Positions 54,564 to 64,000 of a stretch of 64,000 bases of DNA are shown in pieces. The position numbers and the translations under genes were made by a program. The stretch's first letter is position 1. Each line of letters starts with the position of its first letter. Under the pieces are notes generated by a model. The model was not told where the DNA came from, made no database searches, and saw nothing but the letters and a program-made list of their open reading frames with translations. This stretch comes from Hysterangium stoloniferum (Eukaryota > Basidiomycota > Agaricomycetes > Hysterangiales > Hysterangiaceae), in NCBI GenBank assembly GCA_015178975.1, contig WHVD01000228.1, positions 45,587 through 109,586 on the forward strand, written 5' to 3'.

Positions 54564-57500
54564 AGGGTATGCCCTCGCTGCCACTTTCAAATAGATTCAG
54601 TGTCCTCTCTGTTGATGATGTATGTACAGTTAATACATCAGAAGTTGAACCTCTGTTGAGTGAGGACACTGGAATTCAAGTCATATCTAACCCACCCAAG
54701 TCTCCCTCAGTCCATTCACATCATAGAAGACCAGTTTGGGAACGTCGTCTTCCAAAATCTCTCATTATTGCCTCAACGGCAACTGCGAAATCATTACACC
54801 TAAAAGTCGAGCTCCAAACAACTGACACTGGTCTTCTCCGATCGACTCGTGCATTGGTTGATTGTGGTGCAACTGGTCTATTCATTGACCGAGACTATGT
54901 GTATGAAAACAGAATTGCCACACGATCACTCATCTACCCAATTCATGTATACAATGTTGATGGGACACCCAATGAAGCAGGTTCAATCACTGAAGTTGCT
55001 GAGTTGGTCCTATGCTACAAGGATCACTCAGAAAAGGCATTGTTTGCAGTCACCAAGCTTGGGAAGGAATCCCTTTTACTTGGCTATACCTGGCTTCGGG
55101 ATCACAACCCAGAGATCAATTGGCAGACACAAGAAGTCAAAATGACCCGTTGTAACCCACACTGTAAACAGTGTAAAATCTCAACCCTCAGGGCACGTGA
55201 AGAGATTAGATGTTTACAAGCTTGTAGAGATGCCCCTGCCCCAGTCTTCACATCTGAGGAAACAGAAGAGCCAATTCCTGACTTACTACCTGATCAGTCT
55301 GATGAGGTTGAAGACCAAATAGAGGACTTAATTGAAGATGGAGATCGGGTATTTGTCACGGTGCTGCACCCAGAATTGACTCCAAGTCAGATTCGAGCAT
55401 CTGCCACAGTGTCTCAGCGACTAGCAGAGGCTAGTGCAAGGTTTAATACACCAAGCCCAAAAGGTTTTCGAGACATTGTCCCTGAGTATCTCCACACCTT
55501 TGAAGATGTGTTCTCCAAGGAGTCATTTAATTCATTGCCTGATAGAAAACCTTGGGACCATGCAATTGAACTAATCCCTGATGCAAAGTCAACCAATTGC
55601 AAGGTCTACCCTATGTCCCTCAATGAACAGACAGAGCTGGATATTTTTATTGCTGAAAACCTTGCAACTGGTGGGCGGTCGAATACGTCCTTCTAAGTCA
55701 CCCATGGCATCCCCAGTTTTCTTCATCAAGAAGAAGGATGGCTCCCTTCAACTTGTACAAGACTATCGTGCATTGAATGCCCAAACCATAAAAAATCGAT
55801 ATCCACTCCCACTTATTTCAGAACTGGTGAATCAATTAAAAGGGGCACGGTATTTCACAAAACTTGATGTCAGATGGGGCTACAACAATGTTCGCATTAA
55901 GGATGGCGATGAGTGGAAGGCTGCTTTCCGAACAAATAGAGGGTTGTTTGAACCCTTAGTCATGTTTTTTGGCCTCACTAATAGCCCAGCAACCTTTCAG
56001 ACTATGATGAATGACATCTTCCGAGATTTGATTGCAGAAGGAGTTGTCTGTGTCTACCTGGATGACATCCTCATTTTCACCAGGACGCTTGAGGAACATC
56101 GGCGTGTCCTATTACTGGTTCTAGAGCGTCTTCGCGAGTATAAGCTCTACCTTAAGCCAGAGAAATGTGAGTTTGAAAAGACAAAGATTGAATACCTTGG
56201 TCTAGTCATCTCTGAAAACCAAGCAGAGATGGACCCAATCAAGGTGTCAGGTGTACGTGATTGGCCCACTCCTACCAGTCGGAAAGAGGTACAGGCATTC
56301 CTTGGTTTTGCCAACTTCTATAGGTGATTCATATCAGATTTCTCCCACCATGCACGACCACTGTTTGATCTCACAAAAAAGGAAACCAACTGGAGGTGGA
56401 CCATGACAGAGGACAATGCCTTCCTTCTCCTCAAGGATCTGGTTACAAATGCACCAATTCTGACAATGCCTGATGATTCAAAACCATTTAGAGTTGAAGC
56501 TGACTCATCAGACTATGCCACTGGAGCAGTCCTCTCACAACAGCTGGATGATGGAAAGTGGCATCCTGTTGCCTTTTACTCAAAAAGCTTGTCAGCTGTT
56601 GAACGCAATTATGAGATCCATGACAAAGAGATGCTGGCAGTGATTCGTGCCTTTGATGAGTGGAGACATTTCCTAGAGGGGGCACGGCACTCAGTGGAGG
56701 TATGGACTGATCACAAAAACCTCGAGTACTTCATGTCCTCAAAAAAGCTAAACCGAAGACAGGCCCGATGGTCGCTGTTCCTGGCACGTTTTGATTTCCA
56801 ACTGCACCACCGACCAGGGCGGTCTATGGGTAAAACAGATGCACTCTCTCGCCGGTCTGACCATGGTTCAGGTGAAGGAGACAACTCAAACATCACTCTA
56901 CTTAAGCCAGAGTTCTTTGCAATTCGAGCCATGGAGGGCGTATCAATACATGGGCCAGAACGTGAATTCCTCACTGCTATTCGCCAAGGAAATGAGAAGG
57001 GTGAACAGGAGGAAGCGGTGATCAAGGCAGTGAAGGAACTCCGGAAATCTGGTGGCCGATCTATCAGATTAATGGAATGGTCAGAGGAAGATGGATTGGT
57101 GTTGTATCGGGGTAAAATATATGTCCCAACCGACCCAGAACTGAGGCGTAGGATTGTGGAACAGCACCATGACTCTCGGGTTGCTGGTCATGCAGGACGA
57201 TGGAAGACTTTAGAGCTAGTAAGTCGCAACTTCTGGTGGCCAGGCATATCACGATATATAGGGCAATATGTCAAGACCTGTGACACATGTATATGCACCA
57301 AGTTCCAGCGTCGAATGCCAATTGGGGAATTACACCCAAACACCACACCAGCAGACCGATGGGATACAACCAGTGTTGACTTCATAGTTGACCTACCTGA
57401 ATCTCAAGGATATGATTCAGTTATGGTAATTGTAGATCTCATGACAAAGCGGGGACATTTCCTGCCCACACACAAAACTGTTGACTCTGTGGGTGCAGCT

Positions 57501-58595
57501 CGGATCTTTTTTAAGGATGTGTGGAAGCATCATGGACTCCCACAGAGAATCATCTCAGATCGTGGATCACAGTTTGCAAGCCATTTCACTCGGGAATTAT
57601 ATCGGCTCCTTGGGATTCAACCAGCCTATTCCACAGCCTACCACCCTCAAACTGATGGACAAACTGAACGAGTCAACCAAGAGCTTGAGACATATCTACG
57701 GATTTTTGTGAATCAGCGCCAATCAGACTGGGTTGACCTTCTCCCACTTGCAGAATTTCAATACAACAACCATATCCATGCATCTACACAACAGACACCA
57801 TTCATGTTAGACTGTGGACGTCATCCACGAATGGGTTTTGAACCAAACCTTCGATCCAGCAAGGTGGAATCGGCAAATGATTTTCGAGATCGAATGGCTG
57901 AAACTCTTGAGGAGGCAAAAGCAGCATTGGCTAAAGCAAAGGATGAGATGACAAAGTACTACAACCGTCGGCGAACCCCAGCACCAAACTTCAAGGCAGG
58001 AGACCAAGTTTTCCTAGATGCCAGTGATATTCAAATGGCCCAACCCTCAAAAAAGCTTTCACACCTTCGGTTAGGGCCATTCAAGATACTTGAACAGGTC
58101 TCACCAATTGCCTATAGGTTGGAACTGCCCAAGTCAATGAATAGACTCCACCCAGTATTCAATGTGGTGAAACTGACACCAAAAATTGAGGATCCAATCA
58201 TTGGCCGCCATTCTCAACCACCACCAGATCCAATAGTAGTGGAAGGAGAAGTGGAGTATGAAGTTGAGAAGGTATTGGATAGTAGATGGAGATATGGGCG
58301 AATTGAATACCTCATAAAATGGCAAGGCTTTGGCATGGAACATAATAGCTGGGAACCAGGATATATGGTATTCGCTCCCACTCTGACAGCAGACTTCCAC
58401 ACACAACATCCAGAGGCAGTAACAACTCAGGGCCCTATTCGAGGATCAAGACAACCTCCAAACACCATAGTACAAGTGACCCAGATTCCAGAGTTTCGAA
58501 AGGTCAAGCCTGGACTTTATTGGCAGCAGCAGCATGTCGGGACGCCATATCTTAAAAGGGGGGGTGATGTCAGGGGACAATCTCAAGTTTTCTAA
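54560..58595 (+). pseudogene. Pol of element H: PR-RT-RH-IN-chromodomain, two defects
   Basis: Protease region ALVDCGATG (about 54853-54879). Reverse transcriptase with [27 protein letters not shown] and the catalytic YLDD (56055-56066). RNase H with RVEADSSDYATGAVLSQ and DHKNLEYF. Integrase with an HHCC zinc region (H-x3-H near 57170, CDTC near 57281), then the DDE core: TSVDFIVDLP, IISDRGSQF and TERVNQELE. A GPF segment (LRLGPFKILEQ) is followed by a chromodomain (EVEKVLDSRWRYG, YLIKWQGF, NSWEP). Defects: a 7-base surplus at about 55673-55679 shifts the frame, and TGA at 56325 stands where relatives have Arg in the FANFYRRF motif. The last codons run into the 3' LTR. Confidence 0.92.
58554..58564 (+). 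promoter_or_regulatory. Polypurine tract of H
   Basis: AAAAGGGGGGG followed by TGA just before the 3' LTR; position and composition fit the primer for plus-strand synthesis. Confidence 0.85.
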
Positions 58596-58869
58596 ATTCA
58601 TCCCTGACCTTCCTTAATATAGTCTCATAAGTCAAGGATAAGAGTACCTTGTTTTTATCACATTTTCAAACTCAGCTGCACCTTTAGTTAGTCACTCGCT
58701 AGCCAAGGGTTCCTTAGACTTTTCTCTTCGGATTCCCTCTGCTAGGTAAGTAATAATGTACATTGTATGTATATAATAGATAGGTATAAAACTTACTTCG
58801 GATTCCCTCTGCTAGTGCCCCAACTCAGTCATAGTGCGAGTCAGTGTGGTCTAGAGAGTCGCCCTTACA
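58568..58869 (+). repeat. 3' LTR of element H
   Basis: 302 bp, one difference from the 5' LTR. It has the same 70-bp insert (58746-58815). GTGAG follows immediately. Confidence 0.95.
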
Positions 58870-61800
58870 GTGAGTCCCATACGACGCTGGCATTCTCAGG
58901 CGATATGCTACTGCGCTAATTTTTTCTAGAATTTCGAATGGTCCTTCGTATCTCATTAGGAATTTCTGTCCTCGCCCCTTCATTTCTTTTAAAAGCGCTA
59001 GCGAATGCGGATTTAAGATGACTAAATCGCCTACTTGAAATTCGAGGGTAAGTCGCCCTTGATTGTAATACCTTTTCTGAAACATTTGTCCCAGAAGTAA
59101 GGCATCCTTGGCTTTATCTCGATTCGTCCGAAATTGTTCTACCATCAAGTCAGCCTGATCGCTCCATCCCTTGAAATTCGATTCTGTCATTTCTGGTGAA
59201 CTATTAGGCCGGTCCACCTTATCTGATTCCGGGGATAAAAAACTTGACTTCGTGAGTGGCGTATATCCAAATAATAAGAATGCTGGAGTGAATCCTGATA
59301 CGGCATGAATGCTTGTATTATAGGACAATGCGAATCCATTTAAGAGGGATATCCAATCATTCCTTTCTGGCCCAATATAGGCACGAAGACCAACTTCCAA
59401 GGTTTGATTCATTATTTCGGTTTGTCCATCTGCTTGAGGATGGTAGGCTGTGGTGAGTCCTCTTTTTATTTTCATCTGCTTGCAGAGTGATTCCCAAAAT
59501 CTCCCAGTCCATTTGCGATCACGGTCAGATATTATTTGTCGAGGCAATCCGTACTGTGAGATAATGTATTGAAAGACTAGTCTCCCGATTTCTTCTTCTT
59601 TATCTGTAGTATGACAAGGAATAAATATTGCATACTTTGTCAGTTTGTCCACCACAACAAGAATGTTGTCAAATCCATCAGTTGTAGGTAGTTGTGGAAT
59701 AAAGTCCATTGTAATGACTTCGAACGGCTGTGATGGGATTGGAATAGGCTGAAGGAGACCATATGGTGCATGTTTTCTTGTCTTTGATTTTTGGCAAATA
59801 TCACAAGTATTAACAAATTGAAGGATCTCCCTGGACATTCTGGGCCAATAATATCCACTGGCAATCCGGTTATAAGTCTTGTGATATCCAGCATGAGCAC
59901 CATTAGTCAAATCATCATGCATTTGTGACATAATATCAGGACGTTTAGAACTTGGGACACAAAGTCTTAGATTTCCTTGAGAATCTTCAAAGAAAATTAA
60001 TCCTTCATTTCCTAAGGAATACTGGGGGAACCGAGGATTACTCCAGTTCTCTTCAGTCTTCAAAGTGTTCAGGACTGTAGTGAAGTGAGGATCTTCTTGG
60101 TAACCCAGAATGAATTCTTGAATTTCATTTGGATCGGCTCCAATGAGTATGCTGTAACCATGAGCACTTGCATAAGATGAACTCATGATTCCGAGATTAG
60201 GATTCTGCATAATAATTCCCAAGTTGACTGATCGGTCGGGTGCCTTATAGTCTTCCTCTAGAACTTCTTTTCCAAGATTTAGCAAATCTGCTTCAAACTC
60301 GGGCATTAATTCTTCATAGAACTTAGCCAATGGGTCGTTCTCTTGATCTGCTAAGCTTACAGATCTAGTTTGATCAGTGATAGGACCATTTTCTCGAGGC
60401 CAACGTCTTCTTAATCTTGATATGGGATCTACATTTGAGTGTACTCGTCCAGCACAATGAATAACCTTAAGTTCAGGATATGCTGCAAATATTGTTCCCC
60501 AAGTGAGTAATCTCCTATTGATATTTTGAAAGGTCTTGCTCCAAGTTAATGCTGCATGATCTGTAATTGCCCAAATATTTTCACCTTCTAGGTATGATTG
60601 GAATTTGACCAAGCCTTCTTTTAATGCCAAGGCTTCTCGTTCTGTGGGTGAATAATTCCTTTCAGCAGATTTTAATGTTCTTGACCAATAAGCAATGACT
60701 CTTTCCACATAAACAATAGTTTCTTCGAATTCTTCAGCCCACGATCCATTGCTTGGTAAGTTCTCTTCTTCCTTAGATATAGCAATGACCAATTGAGGAA
60801 TTTCTTCATTGTTGTCATAAGCTTTCCTCAATTTATCATAAGTTTTGGTCCCTTCCAAATCTCTAATCTTGATTGGTTGAACTTGTTGAAGAATTGCTGC
60901 TATCCCTATGTCACAAGCATCGGAGTACAGTCGATAACCAAGACTTCTGATTGCATAGGCCCTAACTGGAGAATTGGTGAGTGTCTTTTTTGCTAATTCA
61001 AAGGCATTCTGCTGAGCATTTCCCCATGTCCATGTTACATTTTTCTTGAGTAATGAAAATAATGGGTTCACTATCCAAGCATAGAATGGAATATATGCAG
61101 AGAAGTAAACCATCATTCCCAAGAATGTTTGAAGCTCATGAACATTTCTAGGTTCATCCAGTTGTAAGATAGCATCAACCTTTTCTTTGTGAGTGGAGAG
61201 ACCAAGTCTTGAGACCTTTTGCCCTAATAACTTGAGTGACTGATAGCCAAAATGACACTTTGAAGGAGATAGGGTAATCTTGGAGGTTATGATTGCTTGA
61301 AGCACCAATTCAACATGGTTTAAATGATCTTCAAAGGTCTTTGAAAAGATTACAATGTCATCAATATAAACCAAGGTGGATATCCATAAGAAGGGTGCCA
61401 AAACATTTTGCATGACTCTTTGAAACACAGCTGGTCCATTGCGAAATCCAAATGGCATCCTTAAGAATTGATAAAGACCTCGATGTGTCCTGAAGGCTGT
61501 CTTCTCCTTATCTCTAGATGCCATCTCTAACTGTGTAAAACCTGCTAGTGCATCCAGAGTTGATAGCCATTGTGATCCAGATAATGCTTGCAGAATATCA
61601 TCTTGACGTGGTAATGGAAATTCATCCGGGATGACTTGTGCATTGAGTTGACGATAGTCTATAACCATTCTAGGCTTGGACTGACGATATGTTATGAATG
61701 CTGGAGCACCCCATGGACTCTGAGAAGGTTCGATTACTTTCAGCTTAATCCATTTGTCCATCTGTTCATCTATAACTCCTCTGCTCTTGGGTGAAGCAAA

Positions 61801-62640
61801 GAATGGAGGCATTGATATTTCTCTAGCTCCTTCTCGTAAATTGATTTCCACTTTTGCAGGATAATGTCCAAGTCTTCCATCTAATCCAAATGCAAGACGA
61901 TTCTTCCAGAGTGTTGACTTCAACTGCTTCTTTTGCTCCAGAGATAAGTCCTTGCTAATGTCGATCTCTTCAAAGAACTTATTGGAGCTAATGTCTTCAG
62001 GGGGTGGTTCTGCAGTTTTGGGCCCACCTTCTGATTCTCCTTCAACATTTGGTTCGTCAATTGAGTTGTATTTAGGATTCAAGAGTTGATTGGCAATACT
62101 CTTAACTAGATAGGCATGAGCACTTAAGTTGTTCAGTTGTTCTTCACTTAAATGCTCATGACTATCCAACCAAGATTCAGGATTATGTGAATAGCCTAGT
62201 ATTTGACCTTCATGTATATGCACTGGAAAACTCGAAAAGTTTGAAACATATAAGTGTGGATTCTTCCGAGTGATGATAGAATCGGGTGCTGTATAAAAGT
62301 CTTGATCACCTCGATTGGATAAGATAATCTTCTCAATATATGCTATGTCTGACTTCTCGGGAAAGGTCAGTGACACAAGAACTGCACTGATTGACTCTGG
62401 AGATATAGTAATACCAATGACAGATCGCACAGAATTATCTGTTTCTCTGTTTTGAAGTGTCTTCTTGACTCGTTTGTTCTTTCGATGGGCCTTGAATTTT
62501 GCAGTCAGGTCTGAAAGCTTGGGAGTTACTTTAACTTGAAATGCTTGTCCCTTTTCATCTTGCAACATTGGCCCAATAGAGTTTTCGACTTTGATAGATC
62601 TTCCACTTGAACCAAAATTCAAAGTTGAACCCTCTTCTCC
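58870..62640 (-). pseudogene. Pol of element G: RT-RH-IN, split by H
   Basis: The frame is open from just after the TGA at 62641 to the H insertion. Reverse transcriptase: WGAPAFITYRQSKPRMVIDY, PLPRQDDILQALSG, then the catalytic YIDD (61358-61369). RNase H: YRLYSDACDIGIAAILQQ, an insert of about 50 residues, then ERNYSPTEREALALKEGL. Integrase: zinc region with H-x3-H (HDDLTNGAHAGYH) and CDICQKSK, core VITMDFIPQLP, QIISDRDRKWTG and QTEIMNQTLE, then RYEGPFEILEKISAVAYRL. These are the domains and order of a Ty3/gypsy chromovirus. No internal stop lies in this part, so pol was intact, apart from the TGA before it, until H inserted. Confidence 0.93.
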
Positions 62641-63951
62641 TCAGATGACTGAGATTGGATACTGATCTGCAAAGTCATTTCCAATGATAAAAGGAGTAGT
62701 CATTCCTTTGACTACATAAGCCTCAATGACTAACTCCACTGGTCCCTCATCTGTGTCAAAGTAGACGGGCAATGAAACGAATCCCGACATAGTTGATGCT
62801 CCAGTTACTTGACTCAGATTGACTCGCTGTCCATTCTTAATCTTTGGAGGATTATCAAGTCGAGATAAGGTAGAGTGTGATATCAATGAAATGTCTGCAC
62901 CCGAGTCTACAATGATCTTAGTTAGATTCTGGCCATAACATCCTAGCCATCCTTTGGCTGAAGTGGCTTGTGCTCCAAGGAATGCACATCCAGGAGGCCT
63001 GGCCATTAGTTTGGGTAAGGAAAAGATTTCTTTCTTCGTTGAATTGGCCAGTTTTATAATATAGTTTTTGACATTGAAAATTCCATTAAGCATTTTGCGT
63101 TGAAGCTTTTGCTCAGAGGCCTTTTGATGTATAGGAGTGTTGCTAGGAAGTGAGTGTTCAATCTCTAATCCCCTCTGTATAGACTGAGGTTCTAAAGACT
63201 GGCTGTTCGGACTTGAAGCCAGATTAACAGCTCTGCATACATTGAAAGCTTCACAAGTATTTGAATCGGAGGAGTCAGAATCAAGGTTGATTAAATTCCC
63301 TGACTCTGAGGATTCCTGTATTGACTGATGGGAGTCTTCATCCTCTGAGGAACAATTGTAGTACAGTTCATCGTATTCTGATTGAGCTTGAACATCTTCA
63401 TCAGTTTGGCTAGCAAAATTGGCCCTAACATTTTTCGTTCCCTTCCGAGAGTACTTGCAGTCATAGTCCCAGTGCTTTGGACTGCCACAATGTTGACAGG
63501 GCCTAGCCTTCTTGGATTCCGGAGTATTCCCCTTAGAGACAATAGAGTCATCCCTTGGGAACTGAGGTTTTCCGATATTGGGACTCCAACCTATTAAGTT
63601 CGACCTTGCAAACCGGAATTGATTACGATTTGAAGAAGGACCCTTTGATTGGCGAATTGACTGTTCAACTTGCTTCAGGCGCCTTTCAATTGAAGAGTCC
63701 TGTGATCCGAAAGGAGAGTGTTGAAGTGCTTGTTCATGATGTTTGATGGCAGTAGCAAACTCGCGCAAGGTTCTACATCGATGTGTATCCAAAATTGTAG
63801 ACCAAAATTCAGGTGCACCATTCATTACTTCCATCATCATTTCAGAGTCTGATAATCGATAGACCATACTCAAGAGCTCTGATTTGCGTATGAAGTAAGT
63901 CGTTGGTGATTCGCTTGAATGACCTGATTCTTGGTAGCTTGCTTTGTTGGC
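62641..63951 (-). CDS. Gag (C-terminal part) and protease of element G
   Basis: The frame is open from a TGA at 63952 to the TGA at 62641. It holds the C-terminal Gag part (MVYRLSDSEMMMEVMNGAP, TLREFATAIKHHEQAL) and one zinc knuckle, CQHCGSPKHWDYDC. An acidic Ser-rich linker follows, then the aspartic protease with IIVDSGADISLIS and, later, the FIIGNDF segment. Upstream of 63952 the same frame continues to the window edge (MNWSWLDRQKG), so the TGA interrupts gag and the true start is outside. The protein would make the particle and the protease that processes it. Confidence 0.85.
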   Translation of the reverse strand, partial: ANKASYQESGHSSESPTTYFIRKSELLSMVYRLSDSEMMMEVMNGAPEFWSTILDTHRCRTLREFATAIKHHEQALQHSPFGSQDSSIERRLKQVEQSIRQSKGPSSNRNQFRFARSNLIGWSPNIGKPQFPRDDSIVSKGNTPESKKARPCQHCGSPKHWDYDCKYSRKGTKNVRANFASQTDEDVQAQSEYDELYYNCSSEDEDSHQSIQESSESGNLINLDSDSSDSNTCEAFNVCRAVNLASSPNSQSLEPQSIQRGLEIEHSLPSNTPIHQKASEQKLQRKMLNGIFNVKNYIIKLANSTKKEIFSLPKLMARPPGCAFLGAQATSAKGWLGCYGQNLTKIIVDSGADISLISHSTLSRLDNPPKIKNGQRVNLSQVTGASTMSGFVSLPVYFDTDEGPVELVIEAYVVKGMTTPFIIGNDFADQYPISVI

Positions 63952-64000
63952 TCAGCCCTTTTGACGATCAAGCCAGGACCAGTTCATGTAATACACACAA

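Larger units (their letters stand above)
52983..58869 (+). mobile_element. Complete Ty3/gypsy chromovirus H, TSD GTGAG
   Basis: LTRs at 52983-53284 and 58568-58869 are each 302 bp and differ at one position (CCGAG against CCAAG), so the insertion is young. GTGAG flanks it at 52978-52982 and 58870-58874. Order inside: primer site, gag, protease, reverse transcriptase, RNase H, integrase, chromodomain, polypurine tract. Despite its youth, pol has a frameshift near 55673 and an in-frame TGA at 56325, so it probably moved with help from an intact relative, or was damaged afterwards. Confidence 0.95.
50187..64000 (-). mobile_element. Ty3/gypsy chromovirus G, split by element H, extends past the window
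   Basis: Order on the minus strand: gag (from beyond 64000), protease, reverse transcriptase, RNase H, integrase, chromodomain, an extra ORF, polypurine tract and 3' LTR (50187-51448). The 5' LTR is outside the window. Element H lies at 52983-58869 in the integrase C-terminal part. Gag-PR, pol and the extra ORF all share one frame. They are separated only by single TGA codons at 62641-62643 and 52666-52668, with a further one in gag at 63952-63954. A solo LTR of the same family lies at 3440-5505. Confidence 0.92.

Noticed and set aside
1..64000. CRISPR arrays, prokaryotic operons, prophage or plasmid functions
   Set aside because: Spliced genes, LTR retrotransposons and Tc1 elements show this is fungal nuclear DNA; no direct-repeat/spacer array is present.

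Overview
The window looks like nuclear DNA of a basidiomycete fungus, most likely a transposon-rich agaricomycete. The host genes have many short introns (about 45-80 nt) with GTRNGT donors. The recognisable proteins are fungal: an Ssn6/Cyc8 TPR corepressor, an ERF4-type Ras-palmitoylation partner and a multi-pass membrane protein of an agaricomycete-type family (the last from memory of the family). The repeats are chromodomain Ty3/gypsy elements, solo LTRs and Tc1/mariner elements. Many repeats are poor in CpG and rich in TpG/CpA, as expected from deamination of methylated cytosine. No prokaryotic features, CRISPR arrays or convincing tRNA/rRNA genes were seen.

Layout. 1-2.76 kb: mostly unassigned, one weak candidate gene. 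2.76-11.1 kb: a nested retroelement island. A gag-only LTR element (family D, 3236-11040) carries a four-deep nest of LTRs in its 5' LTR, two solo LTRs inside gag and a Tc1 fragment in its 3' LTR. Most steps are proven by 5-bp target-site duplications (TSDs). 11.1-21.1 kb: CpG-normal DNA with no gene I can support. 21.17-30.02 kb: host gene island with ssn6 (+), erf4 (+) and a three-exon C2H2 zinc-finger gene (-). 31.1-38.5 kb: Tc1/mariner elements split by solo LTRs of families A, C and H. 39.4-46.5 kb: second host island with a duplicated unknown gene (degraded copy at 39.9-41.3, intact-looking copy at 44.3-45.7) around a spliced membrane-protein gene (-); the intact copy runs into an Arg-Ser-coding minisatellite. 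46.8-47.6 kb: a decayed ssn6 copy with its CpGs lost, then a 132-bp MITE. 47.7-50.2 kb: AT-rich repeats and a 1.1-kb inverted repeat. 50.19-64 kb: a large gypsy element G (-), running off the right edge, whose integrase is split by a young complete gypsy element H (+, 52983-58869; LTRs differ at 1 of 302 positions; TSD GTGAG).

Most unusual points: (1) G carries a third ORF of about 322 residues between its chromodomain and its 3' LTR, with no family I recognise; it is in the same frame as gag and pol and is separated from pol by a single TGA. (2) Single in-frame TGA codons interrupt otherwise open G and H frames, usually where CGA would fit. (3) H LTRs carry a 70-bp insertion shaped like an intron. 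(4) One short motif, ATAAGCTGAAGCCAAGTCC, is shared by three otherwise different LTR families. (5) The gag-only element D. All identifications come from reading the sequence; no database search was possible.
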